Below are positions 49,930 through 59,068 of a DNA stretch of 64,000 bases, one piece after another (position 1 is the stretch's first letter; each line of letters opens with the position of its first letter). The stretch is taken from the NCBI RefSeq assembly GCF_009769735.1, contig NZ_WSRO01000002.1:3360001-3424000 (forward strand), given 5' to 3'. Position numbers and translations under genes: made by a program. Source of the stretch: Streptomyces sp. BA2 (GTDB lineage: Bacteria; Actinomycetota; Actinomycetes; Streptomycetales; Streptomycetaceae). The notes under the pieces are model-generated. The model did not search any database and was not told the DNA's origin. It saw nothing but the letters and a program-made list of their open reading frames with translations.

Positions 49930-50571
49930 CTAATCGTCGTCGCCGAGCACCGGCTCCGGCAGCGTGCCGGCGTTGTGCTCAAGGAGGCGCCAGCCCCGCG
50001 CGCCCTGGCCGAGCACGGACCAGCAGCAGTTGGAGAGCCCGCCGAGGCCCTCCCAGTGGTGGGACTCCAGGCCGAGGAGGCGGCCGATGGTGGTGCGGAT
50101 CGTGCCGCCGTGGCTGACCACCACGAGCGTGCCGTCCTCCGGCAGCTTCTCGGCATGGCGCAGCACGATCGGCGCGGCACGGTCGGCGACCTCGGTCTCG
50201 AGCTCGCCACCACCGCGACGCACCGCTTCGCCGCGCTTCCACGCGGTGTACTGGTCGCCGAAGCGCGCGATGATCTCGTCGTGCGTCAGGCCCTGCCATT
50301 CACCGGCGTACGTCTCCTGGAGGCCCTCCTCGTGCGTGACGGCGAGGCCGGTGAGGGCGGCGAGTTCGTTCGCGGTGGCCGCCGCCCGCTTCAGGTCGGA
50401 CGCCACGATGGCGTCCGGCTTCAGCGAGGCGAGCAGCCGGGCGGCGCGCCTGGCCTGACCGACACCCGTGTCGGTCAGCTCGATGTCCGTGGAGCCCTGG
50501 AAGCGGCGCTCCAGGTTCCAGGACGTCTGGCCGTGCCGCCACAGGATGATCCGGCAGCCGCGGTTGGTCAC
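49930..50571 (-). CDS. histidine phosphatase family protein
   Basis: A 213-residue phosphoglycerate mutase-like phosphatase. The catalytic motif LWRHGQTSWN with the phospho-His lies at residues 10-19, and the second His motif VSHGGTIR is near 155. Relatives include phosphatases of phosphosugars and nucleotides; the sequence does not say which substrate. The GTG at 50571 overlaps the rsfS stop (GTGA), so it is translationally coupled to rsfS and part of the nadD-LCP-rsfS unit, a conserved actinobacterial arrangement. Confidence 0.92.
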   Translation of the reverse strand: MTNRGCRIILWRHGQTSWNLERRFQGSTDIELTDTGVGQARRAARLLASLKPDAIVASDLKRAAATANELAALTGLAVTHEEGLQETYAGEWQGLTHDEIIARFGDQYTAWKRGEAVRRGGGELETEVADRAAPIVLRHAEKLPEDGTLVVVSHGGTIRTTIGRLLGLESHHWEGLGGLSNCCWSVLGQGARGWRLLEHNAGTLPEPVLGDDD

Positions 50572-51014
50572 CGAAGCTCACCGTCCAGGTCGGCTGCCTC
50601 CTCCGCGGCGCGCTGCTCGGCGTGCTCGGCGGCCTTGCCGCGGGTGGCGACGGCGTCCGCGGGGAGGTCGATCTCGGGGCAGTCCTTCCACAGGCGCTCG
50701 AGGGCGTAGAAAACACGCTCCTCGCTGTGCTGGACGTGCACCACGATGTCCACGTAGTCCAGGAGGACCCAGCGGGCTTCGCGGTCGCCCTCGCGGCGCA
50801 CCGGCTTGACGCCGAGCTCCTTGCTGAGCCGCTCCTCGATCTCGTCGACGATCGACTTGACCTGACGGTCGTTGGGCGCGGAGGCGAGCAGGAAGGCGTC
50901 CGTGATCGACAGCACGTCGCTGACGTCGTACGCGATGATGTCGTGCGCGAGCTTGTCGGCGGCCGACTGTGCGGCGACCTTGATGAGCTCGATGGAGCGG
51001 TCCGTGGCGGTCAC
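50568..51014 (-). CDS. rsfS: ribosomal silencing factor RsfS
   Basis: A 148-residue Iojap-family protein that binds L14 on the large subunit and blocks subunit joining during starvation. The core has AYDVSDVLSITDAFLLASA near residue 30, RREGDREARWVLLDYVDIVVHV near 75 and YALERLWKDCP near 105. The tail is Ala/Glu-rich. The GTG at 51014 follows an AAGGAAAG site; an extension to 51059 is not family-like. nadD lies upstream with the LCP gene between them, and the phosphatase overlaps by four bases. Confidence 0.95.
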   Translation of the reverse strand: MTATDRSIELIKVAAQSAADKLAHDIIAYDVSDVLSITDAFLLASAPNDRQVKSIVDEIEERLSKELGVKPVRREGDREARWVLLDYVDIVVHVQHSEERVFYALERLWKDCPEIDLPADAVATRGKAAEHAEQRAAEEAADLDGELR

Positions 51015-51181
51015 TAGTGAGCTTTCCTTCAGGTGGTCAAGACATACCAAGGGTCTCACGGACCGCCGACAGCACTCCCGGCAATAACTCGATCACCCTG
51101 TCTGCTGCGTCACCCCGGCCGGGAAGCCTCCGATCAGGAAAGCCCCCGGCCGGTAAAGCCCCCGGCCGGGGGACGAGCAGG

Positions 51182-52861
51182 TCAGCCCGTCTTGTAGTCC
51201 TGGCCGAGGACGACCGACACATCGGCGTTCGGCGCGGTCCTGCCCTTGCGGACCGCGCTGTCCGGCAGGCCGAGGGTCTTGGCGACCTCGGTGGCCTGCG
51301 TCTTCTTGTCCGCGTCGGCGTACGTGACCTGCGATGCCGCCTGGGCCCCGGAACCCGCGCCGCTGTCCACGAAGGTGTAGCCGCCGTTGACCAGCGAGAT
51401 CCGCGCTTCCTGCCCCGCGCCCTGGCTGCCGGAGGCGTTCTTGACGCCGACCCGTACGGCCGCTCCCTTGTCCGGGTTCTTGACCGCGCCGCCCAGGACG
51501 TTCTTGACGACGCTCGCGCCGGCCTTCTCCGAGAGCGTCCCGTCCTGCTGCACCGGGAGCAGCTGCGTGGAGTAGTCGCCGCCCTTCGCACGGTCGGCGA
51601 GCTTGGCGAGGAAGGCGCCGAGGTCGTTCTCCTTGAGGGATGGGTCCAGGATCTGGGCCAGCGACTGGACGGTGGTCGTCGCGGCCTGCGGGTCGGACGA
51701 CAGCTTCCGCAGGACGCCCTGCATGACCTGCCCGAACCGGTCGAGCTGCGCGGTCTCGGACTCGCCGGACGCGCGGTAGGTGGCGTACGCGACGGCCATC
51801 GGACCGCTCAGGGTCTGCTGCTCGCCCTTCTTCACGAGGGGCGCCTGACCCTTCTTGGCCTTGGGGTCCGGCACGTTCGCGTCCGTGTCGATGTCGATGT
51901 TGCCGACCAGCTCGACGAGGTTGTTCAGGTAGGGGGTGTCGAGCCGCCAGGTGCCCTCGACCTGCGTGCCGAGCAGGCTGTCGATCGACTCGCGCGTACC
52001 GGTCGAACCGTCGTCGTCGACCGACTTGCCGAGCGTCGTCCCCGCGCCCTCGTCGTTCGTCACGGAGAGGGAGTTGGGCAGCAGGACCGTGGTGCCGCGC
52101 TTGGTGGTGGTGTTGTTCACCAGGAGCGCCGTGGAGGTGCCGCCCCCCTTGGTGTTGTGCAGGTGGACGACGATCACGTCGCGGTTCTGCGGTCCTGCCG
52201 CCACGGCGCCGTCGCCGGACGCGTCGTCCGACAGGCCCGGCAGCTTGCCCGCGTACCAGAGATAGCCGACGCCGCCCGCGATCACGAGCGCGAGCACCAC
52301 GACGAGCGCGACGACCCGGGAACGCCCGCGCCGCTTGGCCTCCTCGCGCCGCTCGGTGCGGCTCTCGGTGAACTTCAGCCAGTCGATGACGTCTTCGGAC
52401 TCTTCGTCCGGCTCCTCGATGAAGGAGAACTGCTGGGTCTCGTACGCAGGGTCGCGACGCTCCGGCTCACGCCGGGGCTCGGGTTCGAACTCCGGCTCCG
52501 GCTCCGGCTGCGGCTCCGGCTCCGGCTGCCGCGACTGCTGCGGAATCCAGCCGGTCTGCGTCTGCTGGGGCTGCTGCTGGTCGTACGTGCCGTACGTCGC
52601 GTACGGGTCATAGCCGTAGCCCTGCGGCTGCTGCTGCTGGGACGGCTGCTGCTGGGCCTGCGCCCCGTACTGGTCGTACGAAGCCGGCGGCTGGGCCTGC
52701 TGCGGCTGCGGGGCCTGCTGCTGGAACTGCTGGGCCTGCTGGACCTGCTGATACACCGGCTGCCCATACTCGTCGTACCCGACGACCTGGTACTGATCAG
52801 CCGCGTACTCGCCCGCGTACGGGTCGCCGCCCGCATACGGGTCGTACTGTCGGTCGTTCAC
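51182..52861 (-). CDS. divergent LytR-CpsA-Psr (LCP) protein with LytR_C domain
   Basis: A 559-residue membrane protein. The first ~150 residues are Gln-, Pro-, Tyr- and Glu-rich and presumably disordered in the cytosol. A membrane helix follows at about 181-203, then an LCP-like domain (about 215-400) and a LytR C-terminal domain (about 465-559). LCP enzymes attach teichoic acids or glycans to peptidoglycan, but the usual Arg/Asp catalytic residues (the SIPRD and R-x-x-R-Q blocks) are not recognisable here. From memory it corresponds to S. coelicolor SCO2578 of the spore-wall complex. The GTG at 52861 follows AGAGGGG. It is 16 bp downstream of nadD. Confidence 0.82.
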   Translation of the reverse strand: MNDRQYDPYAGGDPYAGEYAADQYQVVGYDEYGQPVYQQVQQAQQFQQQAPQPQQAQPPASYDQYGAQAQQQPSQQQQPQGYGYDPYATYGTYDQQQPQQTQTGWIPQQSRQPEPEPQPEPEPEFEPEPRREPERRDPAYETQQFSFIEEPDEESEDVIDWLKFTESRTERREEAKRRGRSRVVALVVVLALVIAGGVGYLWYAGKLPGLSDDASGDGAVAAGPQNRDVIVVHLHNTKGGGTSTALLVNNTTTKRGTTVLLPNSLSVTNDEGAGTTLGKSVDDDGSTGTRESIDSLLGTQVEGTWRLDTPYLNNLVELVGNIDIDTDANVPDPKAKKGQAPLVKKGEQQTLSGPMAVAYATYRASGESETAQLDRFGQVMQGVLRKLSSDPQAATTTVQSLAQILDPSLKENDLGAFLAKLADRAKGGDYSTQLLPVQQDGTLSEKAGASVVKNVLGGAVKNPDKGAAVRVGVKNASGSQGAGQEARISLVNGGYTFVDSGAGSGAQAASQVTYADADKKTQATEVAKTLGLPDSAVRKGRTAPNADVSVVLGQDYKTG

Positions 52862-52877
52862 CGGTGCCCCTCTCGGC

Positions 52878-53516
52878 TCAATCGCCGCGGTACAGCTCGC
52901 GCTTGTCGATATAACGCACCACACCGTCCGGCACCAGATACCAGACGGGGTCACCCTTGGCGACCCGCGCACGGCAGTCCGTGGACGAGATGGCGAGGGC
53001 CGGGACCTCGACCAGCGAGACACCGCCCGCCGGCAGGCCCGGGTCGGCCAGCGTATGGCCGGGCCGGGTGACTCCGATGAAGTGCGCCAGGGAGAACAGC
53101 TCTTCGGTGTAGCGCCAGGTGAGGATCTGGCCGAGGGCGTCGGCGCCCGTGATGAAGAAGAGGTCCGTGTCGGGATTGAGCGTGCGCAGATCGCGCAGCG
53201 TGTCCGTCGTGTAGGTCGGACCGCCGCGGTCGATGTCGATGCGGCTCACCGAGAACTGTGGGTTCTCGGCCGTCGCGATGACCGTCATCAGATAACGGTC
53301 CTCGGCCGGGGACACCGCCTTGTCGCTCTTCTGCCACGGCTGCCCGGTCGGCACGAACACCACCTCGTCGAGGTGGAACTGCGCGGCGACCTCCTGGGCC
53401 GCCACCAGGTGTCCGTGGTGGATCGGGTCAAACGTTCCGCCCATGACGCCCAGGCGGCGTTTGCCCTTGCTGGCCGGGCCGGTACCGGGACCGGTAGGCA
53501 TGTCCTGCTCTCCCAT
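52878..53516 (-). CDS. nadD: nicotinate-nucleotide adenylyltransferase
   Basis: A 212-residue nucleotidyltransferase that makes deamido-NAD from nicotinate mononucleotide and ATP. The [11 protein letters not shown] motif lies near residues 26-36, VPTGQPWQK near 57, the substrate-binding [15 protein letters not shown] near 125, and the SSTDCRAR segment near 180. The start at 53516 adds a short Gly/Pro/Lys-rich lead; ATG at 53501 is another option. It heads the nadD-LCP-rsfS-phosphatase unit. Confidence 0.95.
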   Translation of the reverse strand: MGEQDMPTGPGTGPASKGKRRLGVMGGTFDPIHHGHLVAAQEVAAQFHLDEVVFVPTGQPWQKSDKAVSPAEDRYLMTVIATAENPQFSVSRIDIDRGGPTYTTDTLRDLRTLNPDTDLFFITGADALGQILTWRYTEELFSLAHFIGVTRPGHTLADPGLPAGGVSLVEVPALAISSTDCRARVAKGDPVWYLVPDGVVRYIDKRELYRGD

Positions 53517-53577
53517 GCGTGCAGACCCTACCGGCCCGGTCGACGGGCTCTGGTTCAGCCGTCCGTTCCGTGAGACC

Positions 53578-53616
53578 GCTCAGTGGTTCCGCTCAGTGGT
53601 TCCGCTCAGCGGTCCC
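53578..53616. repeat. three 13-bp tandem repeats
   Basis: GCTCAGTGGTTCC twice and GCTCAGCGGTCCC once. The third copy contains the stop codon of the 53-residue membrane protein gene. Confidence 0.8.
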
Positions 53617-53767
53617 GGTTGAAGCGCGTGGTGATCCACAGGAGCAGCATCAGCGCGACGAACGCGCCACCGCCGGTGACGAGAGGGCTGATGCTTGCGT
53701 GCTCGTCGACGTGCTTGCCCTCGGAGGCGAGAGTGACCAGCTGGGAGGCGGTGCTGTGGAGGCTCAT
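53606..53767 (-). CDS. 53-residue single-helix membrane protein
   Basis: A short gene encoding MSLHSTASQLVTLASEG..., a membrane helix (about residues 30-47, GGGAFVALMLLLWI) and a basic C terminus TTRFNRDR. I recall similarly short proteins with an FNRDR ending beside nadD in other Streptomyces, which supports it being real; function is unknown. Topology is probably N-out/C-in. It lies 89 bp upstream of nadD and 84 bp downstream of another small membrane-protein gene on the same strand. The stop codon sits in a 13-bp tandem repeat. Confidence 0.78.
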   Translation of the reverse strand: MSLHSTASQLVTLASEGKHVDEHASISPLVTGGGAFVALMLLLWITTRFNRDR

Positions 53768-53851
53768 CGTCGGCAGGACCTATCCGGAGGTGGGCGGGAC
53801 AAAGACTTACGGGCCATCGTATGCGGGGACCCGGGCCGAGCTCACGCCGAC

Positions 53852-54136
53852 TCAGCTGTTGTGGTCCGCGCGGTCGGTCTCATCGCCCCCGCCGGGACGG
53901 CTCTCGCCGCCCTCAGCGGTATCGCCGGGGCGGGTGCCGGGGTCGGCGTCGGCGCCCTGGCGGTAGCCGCGCAGCAGGAACCACGCCGCGAGCACGCAGC
54001 CGACGACCATGACGATCAGCACGACGCGGAGCAGATTGCCCGCCCCCTGCTCCTTCGCGGCCAGGGCGGCCGCCTCCGTGACCCAGTGGTGGGCTGCGGC
54101 GCTCTGCTCCATGACGGCCATGACGGGCGACTCCAT
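53852..54136 (-). CDS. small single-helix membrane protein, unknown function
   Basis: A 94-residue protein: about 30 amphipathic residues, one membrane helix (about 34-52, LLRVVLIVMVVGCVLAAWFLL) and a disordered acidic Gly/Asp-rich tail. No family is recognised. The ATG at 54136 is favoured over ATGs at 54121 and 54112 only because it includes a complete amphipathic lead; the start is uncertain. It is divergent from the M48 metallopeptidase gene and precedes the 53-residue membrane protein. Confidence 0.65.
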   Translation of the reverse strand: MESPVMAVMEQSAAAHHWVTEAAALAAKEQGAGNLLRVVLIVMVVGCVLAAWFLLRGYRQGADADPGTRPGDTAEGGESRPGGGDETDRADHNS

Positions 54137-54220
54137 TCGCTGTGCTGCCCTGTCACGGTATCTCCGCCTAGGCTGGGTCCCACCTCGGGGGCATGACTGG
54201 ACGAGCATGGGGGATGGGGC

Positions 54221-55321
54221 ATGACCGACGACAACGACCACGGCCACGCGAAAGACGGCGGCCACGAGAACGTGCCGAGCAGGCAGCGCAGGCGCTTCCC
54301 CGGCATCTCGTCACGGGCGTACGAACACCCGGCGGACCGTTCGGCCCTGGTGGCCCTGCGCAAGCTCACCGGCTTCGACACCGTCTTCAAGGCGCTCAGC
54401 GCGCTGCTCCCGGAGCGGAGCCTGCGGCTCCTGTTCCTCTCGGACTCCGTACGGGTCTCCGACGCGCAGTTCGCGCACCTCAACACCATGCTGCGGGACG
54501 CCTGTTACATCCTGGACCTGGAGAAGGTCCCGCCGATGTACGTGAACCAGGACCCGAACCCGAACGCGATGTGCATCGGCCTCGACGAGCCGATCATCGT
54601 GGTGACCACGGGTCTCGTCGAGCTGCTCGACGAGGAGGAGATGCGCGCGGTCGTCGGTCACGAGGTGGGCCACGCACTCTCGGGCCACTCGGTGTACCGG
54701 ACGATACTGCTCTTCCTCACGAACCTGGCGCTCAAGGTCGCCTGGATCCCGCTCGGCAATGTCGCGATCATGGCGATAGTGACCGCCCTGCGCGAGTGGT
54801 TCCGCAAGTCCGAGCTGTCGGCGGACCGCGCCGGGCTCCTGGTGGGCCAGGACCTCAAGGCGTCGATGCGCGGTCTGATGAAGATCGCGGGCGGCAACCA
54901 CCTGCACGAGATGAACGTGGACGCGTTCCTGGAGCAGGCCACGGAGTACGAGGCCGGGGGCGACCTGCGTGACTCGGTCCTGAAGATCCTGAACGTACTG
55001 CCGCGTACGCACCCCTTCACCACCGTGCGCGCCGCCGAGCTGAAGAAGTGGGCCGGGACCCGCGACTACCAGCGGATCATGGACGGCCACTACCCCCGCC
55101 GCGACGGGGACAAGGACACCTCGGTGTCGGACTCCTTCCGCCAGTCGGCGTCCAGCTACGCCGACGACGTACGCCACAGCAAGGACCCGCTGATGAAGCT
55201 GGTCAACGACATCGCGGGCGGCGCGGGCGACCTGGGCGGCAAGCTGCGCGGGAAGTTCACGGGGCAGGGCGGCGCCCGGAACGACGACCCGCCCGCCGAG
55301 GACACGCGGCCCGGGAAGTAG
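54221..55321 (+). CDS. M48 family metallopeptidase
   Basis: A 366-residue zinc protease of the HtpX/Ste24 family. The zinc motif HEVGH is near residue 147 in VVGHEVGHALSGH, and the third ligand Glu lies in SELSADRAG near 200. A hydrophobic segment near residues 162-190 could be a membrane-associated hairpin. The C-terminal ~100 residues are charged. HtpX-like proteases help clear damaged membrane proteins; the role here is inferred. ATG at 54221. It is the only plus-strand gene in this stretch and its stop abuts a 9-bp minisatellite. Confidence 0.9.
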   Translation: MTDDNDHGHAKDGGHENVPSRQRRRFPGISSRAYEHPADRSALVALRKLTGFDTVFKALSALLPERSLRLLFLSDSVRVSDAQFAHLNTMLRDACYILDLEKVPPMYVNQDPNPNAMCIGLDEPIIVVTTGLVELLDEEEMRAVVGHEVGHALSGHSVYRTILLFLTNLALKVAWIPLGNVAIMAIVTALREWFRKSELSADRAGLLVGQDLKASMRGLMKIAGGNHLHEMNVDAFLEQATEYEAGGDLRDSVLKILNVLPRTHPFTTVRAAELKKWAGTRDYQRIMDGHYPRRDGDKDTSVSDSFRQSASSYADDVRHSKDPLMKLVNDIAGGAGDLGGKLRGKFTGQGGARNDDPPAEDTRPGK

Positions 55322-55366
55322 CCCTCAGAGCCCACAGAACCCTCAGAGCCCTCAGAGCCCTCAGAA
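55322..55366. repeat. 9-bp minisatellite between convergent genes
   Basis: Five tandem 9-bp units, consensus CCCTCAGAG, directly after the metallopeptidase stop and running over the stop codon (55361-55363) of the convergent SCO2583-like gene. Confidence 0.9.
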
Positions 55367-56428
55367 CGAAGGCTGGGCAGTGGCCGAGAGCGAGCCGCAC
55401 AGCGCCGTGGCATCACCCGTCGCGTAAGGGTCGGTGCCCGCGGGGCCGCCCGCCTTCGCCTTCTGCCCGGCGAGCAGTGGCCGCAGCTGGTTGGCGGAGT
55501 CGGCGGAGCAGGCGAGCGGACCCGCCTGCATGTACGACACGAGCAGCTCGGCCTGGCGCATCCGCAGGTCGTCGCGGTCGAAGCGGAACTGCAGCTCCCG
55601 GCGGACGGTGAACAGCGAGGCCTTGACGTGCTCGCCCTTGCCTGCAGGACGCAGCGCGTAGACGAAGGTGTGGTCCGAGGTCACCTCCAGGGTGTTCTTG
55701 TCCGTCTCGGTGGCGTGCAGCGTGCCGTGGACGCGGATGCCGGGCGATGCGAGGGCGGTCTTCGTCGGGTCGAACCGCACCAGCCAGCCGGTGGGCGCGT
55801 GCCGACCGTCCGCCGCCGGGTGCGCGAAGCTCTTGTCGAACTGGTCGAGCTGCCGGGGGTCGAGCAGGATGCGCGCGGAGCGCACGGCGCCTCCGGTGAG
55901 GACGTCCGGGTCGAGCGAGGACTCGACGAGATAGTCCTTGGCGGTGGTCAGCGCGGTCATCACCTGACCGTCCGAGAAGTGTGAAGTGCGCCGCGCCGCA
56001 GGGAGGTTGATGCCCGAAGCGCCCACCCGGAACTGCGCGGCCTGGCTGTGCGCGTACAGGTCGGCGGGCTTCTCGGCGCCGGGCACGGGCCCCTGTGGGG
56101 CGAGCGGTATGACCGTCATGCGCAGCGGCTCGGGGCGCTGGGCGACCGGGTTCTGGTACGGATGGCGTACGCCCATGTAGATCGCGGTGCCGAAGGCGAC
56201 GGCGATCAGCAGGACGAGGATCACGGCCTGTTTGGAGAGGCGCCGGCGGCGCGCGGGAAGGCGGCGCACCGCGTGCGTGTGGTCACTCATGCGCTCCTGT
56301 GCGGAGTACTCCTGGAGCCGCGCGGCGCGGACGAACGACTCGTCGAAGACGACGGATCGGTACTCGTCCTCACCACCGGCCGGAGCGCCCTCGGGGGTCC
56401 CCTCAGGTGGTTCTCCTGGCCCGCCCAT
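55361..56428 (-). CDS. SCO2583 family membrane protein
   Basis: A 355-residue protein that I recognise as the SCO2583-type membrane protein. An acidic N terminus contains YRSVVFDESFVRAARLQEYSA near residues 22-42, then a basic stretch, one membrane helix (about 68-87, AVILVLLIAVAFGTAIYMG) and a ~260-residue extracellular domain with a few Cys (PLACSADS, ALCGSL). Function is not established. It lies immediately downstream of the SCO2584-like gene, with which it shares the N-terminal SVVFDE-F motif, so the two may be related partners. Confidence 0.85.
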   Translation of the reverse strand: MGGPGEPPEGTPEGAPAGGEDEYRSVVFDESFVRAARLQEYSAQERMSDHTHAVRRLPARRRRLSKQAVILVLLIAVAFGTAIYMGVRHPYQNPVAQRPEPLRMTVIPLAPQGPVPGAEKPADLYAHSQAAQFRVGASGINLPAARRTSHFSDGQVMTALTTAKDYLVESSLDPDVLTGGAVRSARILLDPRQLDQFDKSFAHPAADGRHAPTGWLVRFDPTKTALASPGIRVHGTLHATETDKNTLEVTSDHTFVYALRPAGKGEHVKASLFTVRRELQFRFDRDDLRMRQAELLVSYMQAGPLACSADSANQLRPLLAGQKAKAGGPAGTDPYATGDATALCGSLSATAQPSF

Positions 56429-56517
56429 ACCTTCAGGGTAGGTCTCCGCGCGGTCAGGTAAACGCCCTGGTACACGACAAGTTCTGACAACTTCTCACGG
56501 GATGCGGGCGCCGCTTC

Positions 56518-57093
56518 TCACGGGACGCGGGGCGTCGCGGACACCGCGGGCGGGCCGTACTCCGCGGAGGCCGACGGCTCCGTGGAGTACGGCGGCGGGG
56601 CCGGGTCCTGGCGGCCCGTCGACGCGCCGCGGTAGACCGCGGTGAAGGCGAGCGCGACCATGCCGATGCCCATCAGGAGGGCGAGCATCCAGGCGACGGG
56701 GCGGTGCCAGCGGTTGTGGCCTCCATAGCCGTGTCTGCCGTACCCGTCCTCGGTGAATTCCCGGTCGTACACGTCGTCGAGGTCGGCGTCGCGGCCGAAC
56801 TCGCCGCCGTCGTCGGGGCCGAACCCCTCGTCGTAGAGGTCGTCCTCCGGCGAATCACGGCCAGGGCCCCGGGTGCGGGCCCTGTGGCTCTCGGCCTCGG
56901 AGGCCTCGGCGCGCGCCTGGGCGGCGGCCAACAGCCGCTCCACCGCGGTGGGTTCATGAACCTCGGCGGCCTTGACGAAGGCCTCGTCGAAGACCACGGA
57001 GGCGAACTCTTCGTCCGCACCCCCGCGGTCGCGGTCGTCGTCGGGCTCCCAGCCGTCAGGAAACGACGGCGTGCCCCCCACGTCCTCCGGCAC
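56518..57093 (-). CDS. SCO2584 family spore wall biosynthesis protein
   Basis: A 191-residue protein of the SCO2584 type, recalled as part of the Streptomyces spore-wall synthesising complex with MreB-related proteins. Features: an acidic N terminus with FASVVFDEAFVKAAEVHEPTA (about 30-50), a charged disordered middle, one membrane helix (about 130-152, WMLALLMGIGMVALAFTAVY) and a short Pro/Ser-rich outside tail. The large cytosolic part would fit a scaffold role. It lies 89 bp upstream of the SCO2583-like gene on the same strand and downstream of proA in the same orientation. Confidence 0.85.
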   Translation of the reverse strand: MPEDVGGTPSFPDGWEPDDDRDRGGADEEFASVVFDEAFVKAAEVHEPTAVERLLAAAQARAEASEAESHRARTRGPGRDSPEDDLYDEGFGPDDGGEFGRDADLDDVYDREFTEDGYGRHGYGGHNRWHRPVAWMLALLMGIGMVALAFTAVYRGASTGRQDPAPPPYSTEPSASAEYGPPAVSATPRVP

Positions 57094-57180
57094 CCTTCCA
57101 GCGTAGCCCCGGAAGGGGCAATCTGGGCAGACGGTACGGGAATTCAGCCGATGCTCCGTGGATGCTCCGTGGGGGCGGCT

Positions 57181-58482
57181 TCAGCGGATGTGGCCGTCGC
57201 CGGTGACGATGTACTTCGTCGAGGTCAGCTCGGGAAGCCCCATCGGGCCGCGGGCGTGCAGCTTCTGTGTGGAGATGCCGATCTCGGCGCCGAAGCCGAA
57301 CTGGCCGCCGTCCGTGAAGCGCGTGGAGGCGTTCACGGCGACCGTCGTGGAGTCCACGAGCTGGGTGAAGCGGCGTGCGGCCTGCTGCGAGGTGGTGACG
57401 ATCGCCTCGGTGTGCCCGGAGGTCCACAGGCGGATGTGCTCGACGGCCTGCTCCAGGGAGTCCACGATGCCCGCCGCGATGTCGTACGACAGGTACTCGG
57501 TCTCCCAGTCCTCGGTGGTCGCGGGCACGACGGTGGCCTTCGACCCGTCGGCGTACGGGAGCACGCGCTCGTCGGCGTGCACGGTGACCCCGGCCTCGGC
57601 CAGGGCGTCCAGGGCGCGCGGCAGGAAGGCCTCGGCGATGTCCGCGTGCACCAGGAGCGTCTCGGCGGCGTTGCAGACGCTGGGCCGCTGGGCCTTGGAG
57701 TTGATGAGGATGTCGACGGCCATGTCCAGATCGGCGTCGGCGTCCACGTACACGTGGCAGTTGCCGGTGCCGGTCTCGATGACCGGGACGGTGGACTCCT
57801 CGACGACGGTCTTGATCAGCGAGGCGCCGCCGCGCGGGATGAGGACGTCGACGAGGCCGCGGGCGCGCATCAGCTCTCGTACGGAGTCGCGGTTCTCGCC
57901 CGGCACGAGCTGGACGGCGTCGGCGGGCAGGCCCGCTCCGTGGACGGCGTCGCGCAGCACGCGGACGAGCGCGGTGTTCGATTCGTACGCCGATGACGAG
58001 CCCCGCAGGAGCACCGCGTTGCCGGACTTCAGGCAGAGGGCGGCGGCGTCCACGGTGACGTTCGGGCGGGCTTCGTAGATGATCCCGACGACGCCGAGCG
58101 GGACGCGGACCTGGCGCAGGTCGATGCCGTTCGGCAGGGTCGAGCCGCGGACGACCTCGCCGACGGGGTCGGGCAGGGCGGCCACGTCGCGCACGTCGGC
58201 GGCGATGGCGCGGACCCGCTCCGGGGTGAGCGTCAGACGGTCGACGACGGACTCGCTGGTCCCGGCCTCGCGGGCGCGGGCGGTGTCCTTGCCGTTGGCC
58301 TCGATGATCTCGGCGGTGCGTACCTCGAGGGCGTCGGCGATCGCCAGGAGCGCGTCGTCCTTGGCGGCACGCGGCAGCGGCGCGAGCTTCGCGGCGGCGC
58401 CACGGGCGCGGTAGGCGGCCTGGGCGACGGGCGAGAGGTTGTCGTACGGCAACCCCGAGAACGGAGGCGTGAGGGACGTCAT
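57181..58482 (-). CDS. proA: gamma-glutamyl phosphate reductase
   Basis: A 433-residue NADPH-dependent enzyme for the second step of proline synthesis, reducing glutamyl phosphate to glutamate semialdehyde. It shows the aldehyde dehydrogenase-like fold with [17 protein letters not shown] near residue 110, [12 protein letters not shown] near 140 and the catalytic Cys in [13 protein letters not shown] near 240. ATG at 58482. proB lies two genes upstream on the same strand with an unknown 160-residue gene between, so proline genes are close but not overlapping. Confidence 0.96.
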   Translation of the reverse strand: MTSLTPPFSGLPYDNLSPVAQAAYRARGAAAKLAPLPRAAKDDALLAIADALEVRTAEIIEANGKDTARAREAGTSESVVDRLTLTPERVRAIAADVRDVAALPDPVGEVVRGSTLPNGIDLRQVRVPLGVVGIIYEARPNVTVDAAALCLKSGNAVLLRGSSSAYESNTALVRVLRDAVHGAGLPADAVQLVPGENRDSVRELMRARGLVDVLIPRGGASLIKTVVEESTVPVIETGTGNCHVYVDADADLDMAVDILINSKAQRPSVCNAAETLLVHADIAEAFLPRALDALAEAGVTVHADERVLPYADGSKATVVPATTEDWETEYLSYDIAAGIVDSLEQAVEHIRLWTSGHTEAIVTTSQQAARRFTQLVDSTTVAVNASTRFTDGGQFGFGAEIGISTQKLHARGPMGLPELTSTKYIVTGDGHIR

Positions 58483-58573
58483 GACCGCAGCGTAATAGGG
58501 ACCGGCCGCGGTACACGCGCTGTTTCAGCAGCCGAGACCAGGGTGCTCACGGCGGCTCGAAAAGCAAGACGGC

Positions 58574-59056
58574 TCAAAAGGGGTGCACGCCCACCGGGGT
58601 CGCGGGCAGCGGGCCGTACCCCTCCGCGATGCGCTGGTGGTAGGTGTCGCGGTCGATGACCTCGAGCCCCACGATCTCCCAGGGCGGGAGCTGCGCGCTC
58701 TGCCGGTGCTCGCCCCAGAGCCGGAGCGCGACCGCGGCGGCGTCGTGCAGGTCGCGGGCCTCTTCCCAGTACCGGATCTCCGCGTGGTCGGGCGCATACC
58801 TGCTGGTCAGCAGAAAGGGATGGTCGTGGGCGAGCTGTTCGAGCCCCCGCCTGACCTCCTTCAGCGGGGCTTCGCCCCCCGAGACGCTCAGGGTGACGTG
58901 CCACAGACGGGGCGCGTCCACCGTCTCGCCCTCCTGACTCTCGTCCGTCTCGCCCGCCGCTTGCGTGTCACCGGTGTACGTCGCCCCCGCGGCGACGCTG
59001 GTCAGGGACCGCTCAGCCGGCGCGCGGGACGACGCTCCCGGGCGCACTCGTCTCAC
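58574..59056 (-). CDS. conserved hypothetical protein between proA and proB
   Basis: A 160-residue protein, hydrophilic throughout. A variable N-terminal ~45 residues is followed by a compact domain: RLWHVTLSVSGGEAPLKEVRRGLEQL, RYAPDHAEIRYWEEARDL, LRLWGEHRQSAQLPPWEIVGLEVIDRDTYHQR. The domain looks alpha/beta and is well preserved in codon use; no function is known to me. The GTG at 59056 has GAGGAGG 5 nt upstream. Two 19-bp direct repeats precede the ribosome site directly. Confidence 0.78.
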   Translation of the reverse strand: MRRVRPGASSRAPAERSLTSVAAGATYTGDTQAAGETDESQEGETVDAPRLWHVTLSVSGGEAPLKEVRRGLEQLAHDHPFLLTSRYAPDHAEIRYWEEARDLHDAAAVALRLWGEHRQSAQLPPWEIVGLEVIDRDTYHQRIAEGYGPLPATPVGVHPF

Positions 59057-59068
59057 GACGGCCTCCTC

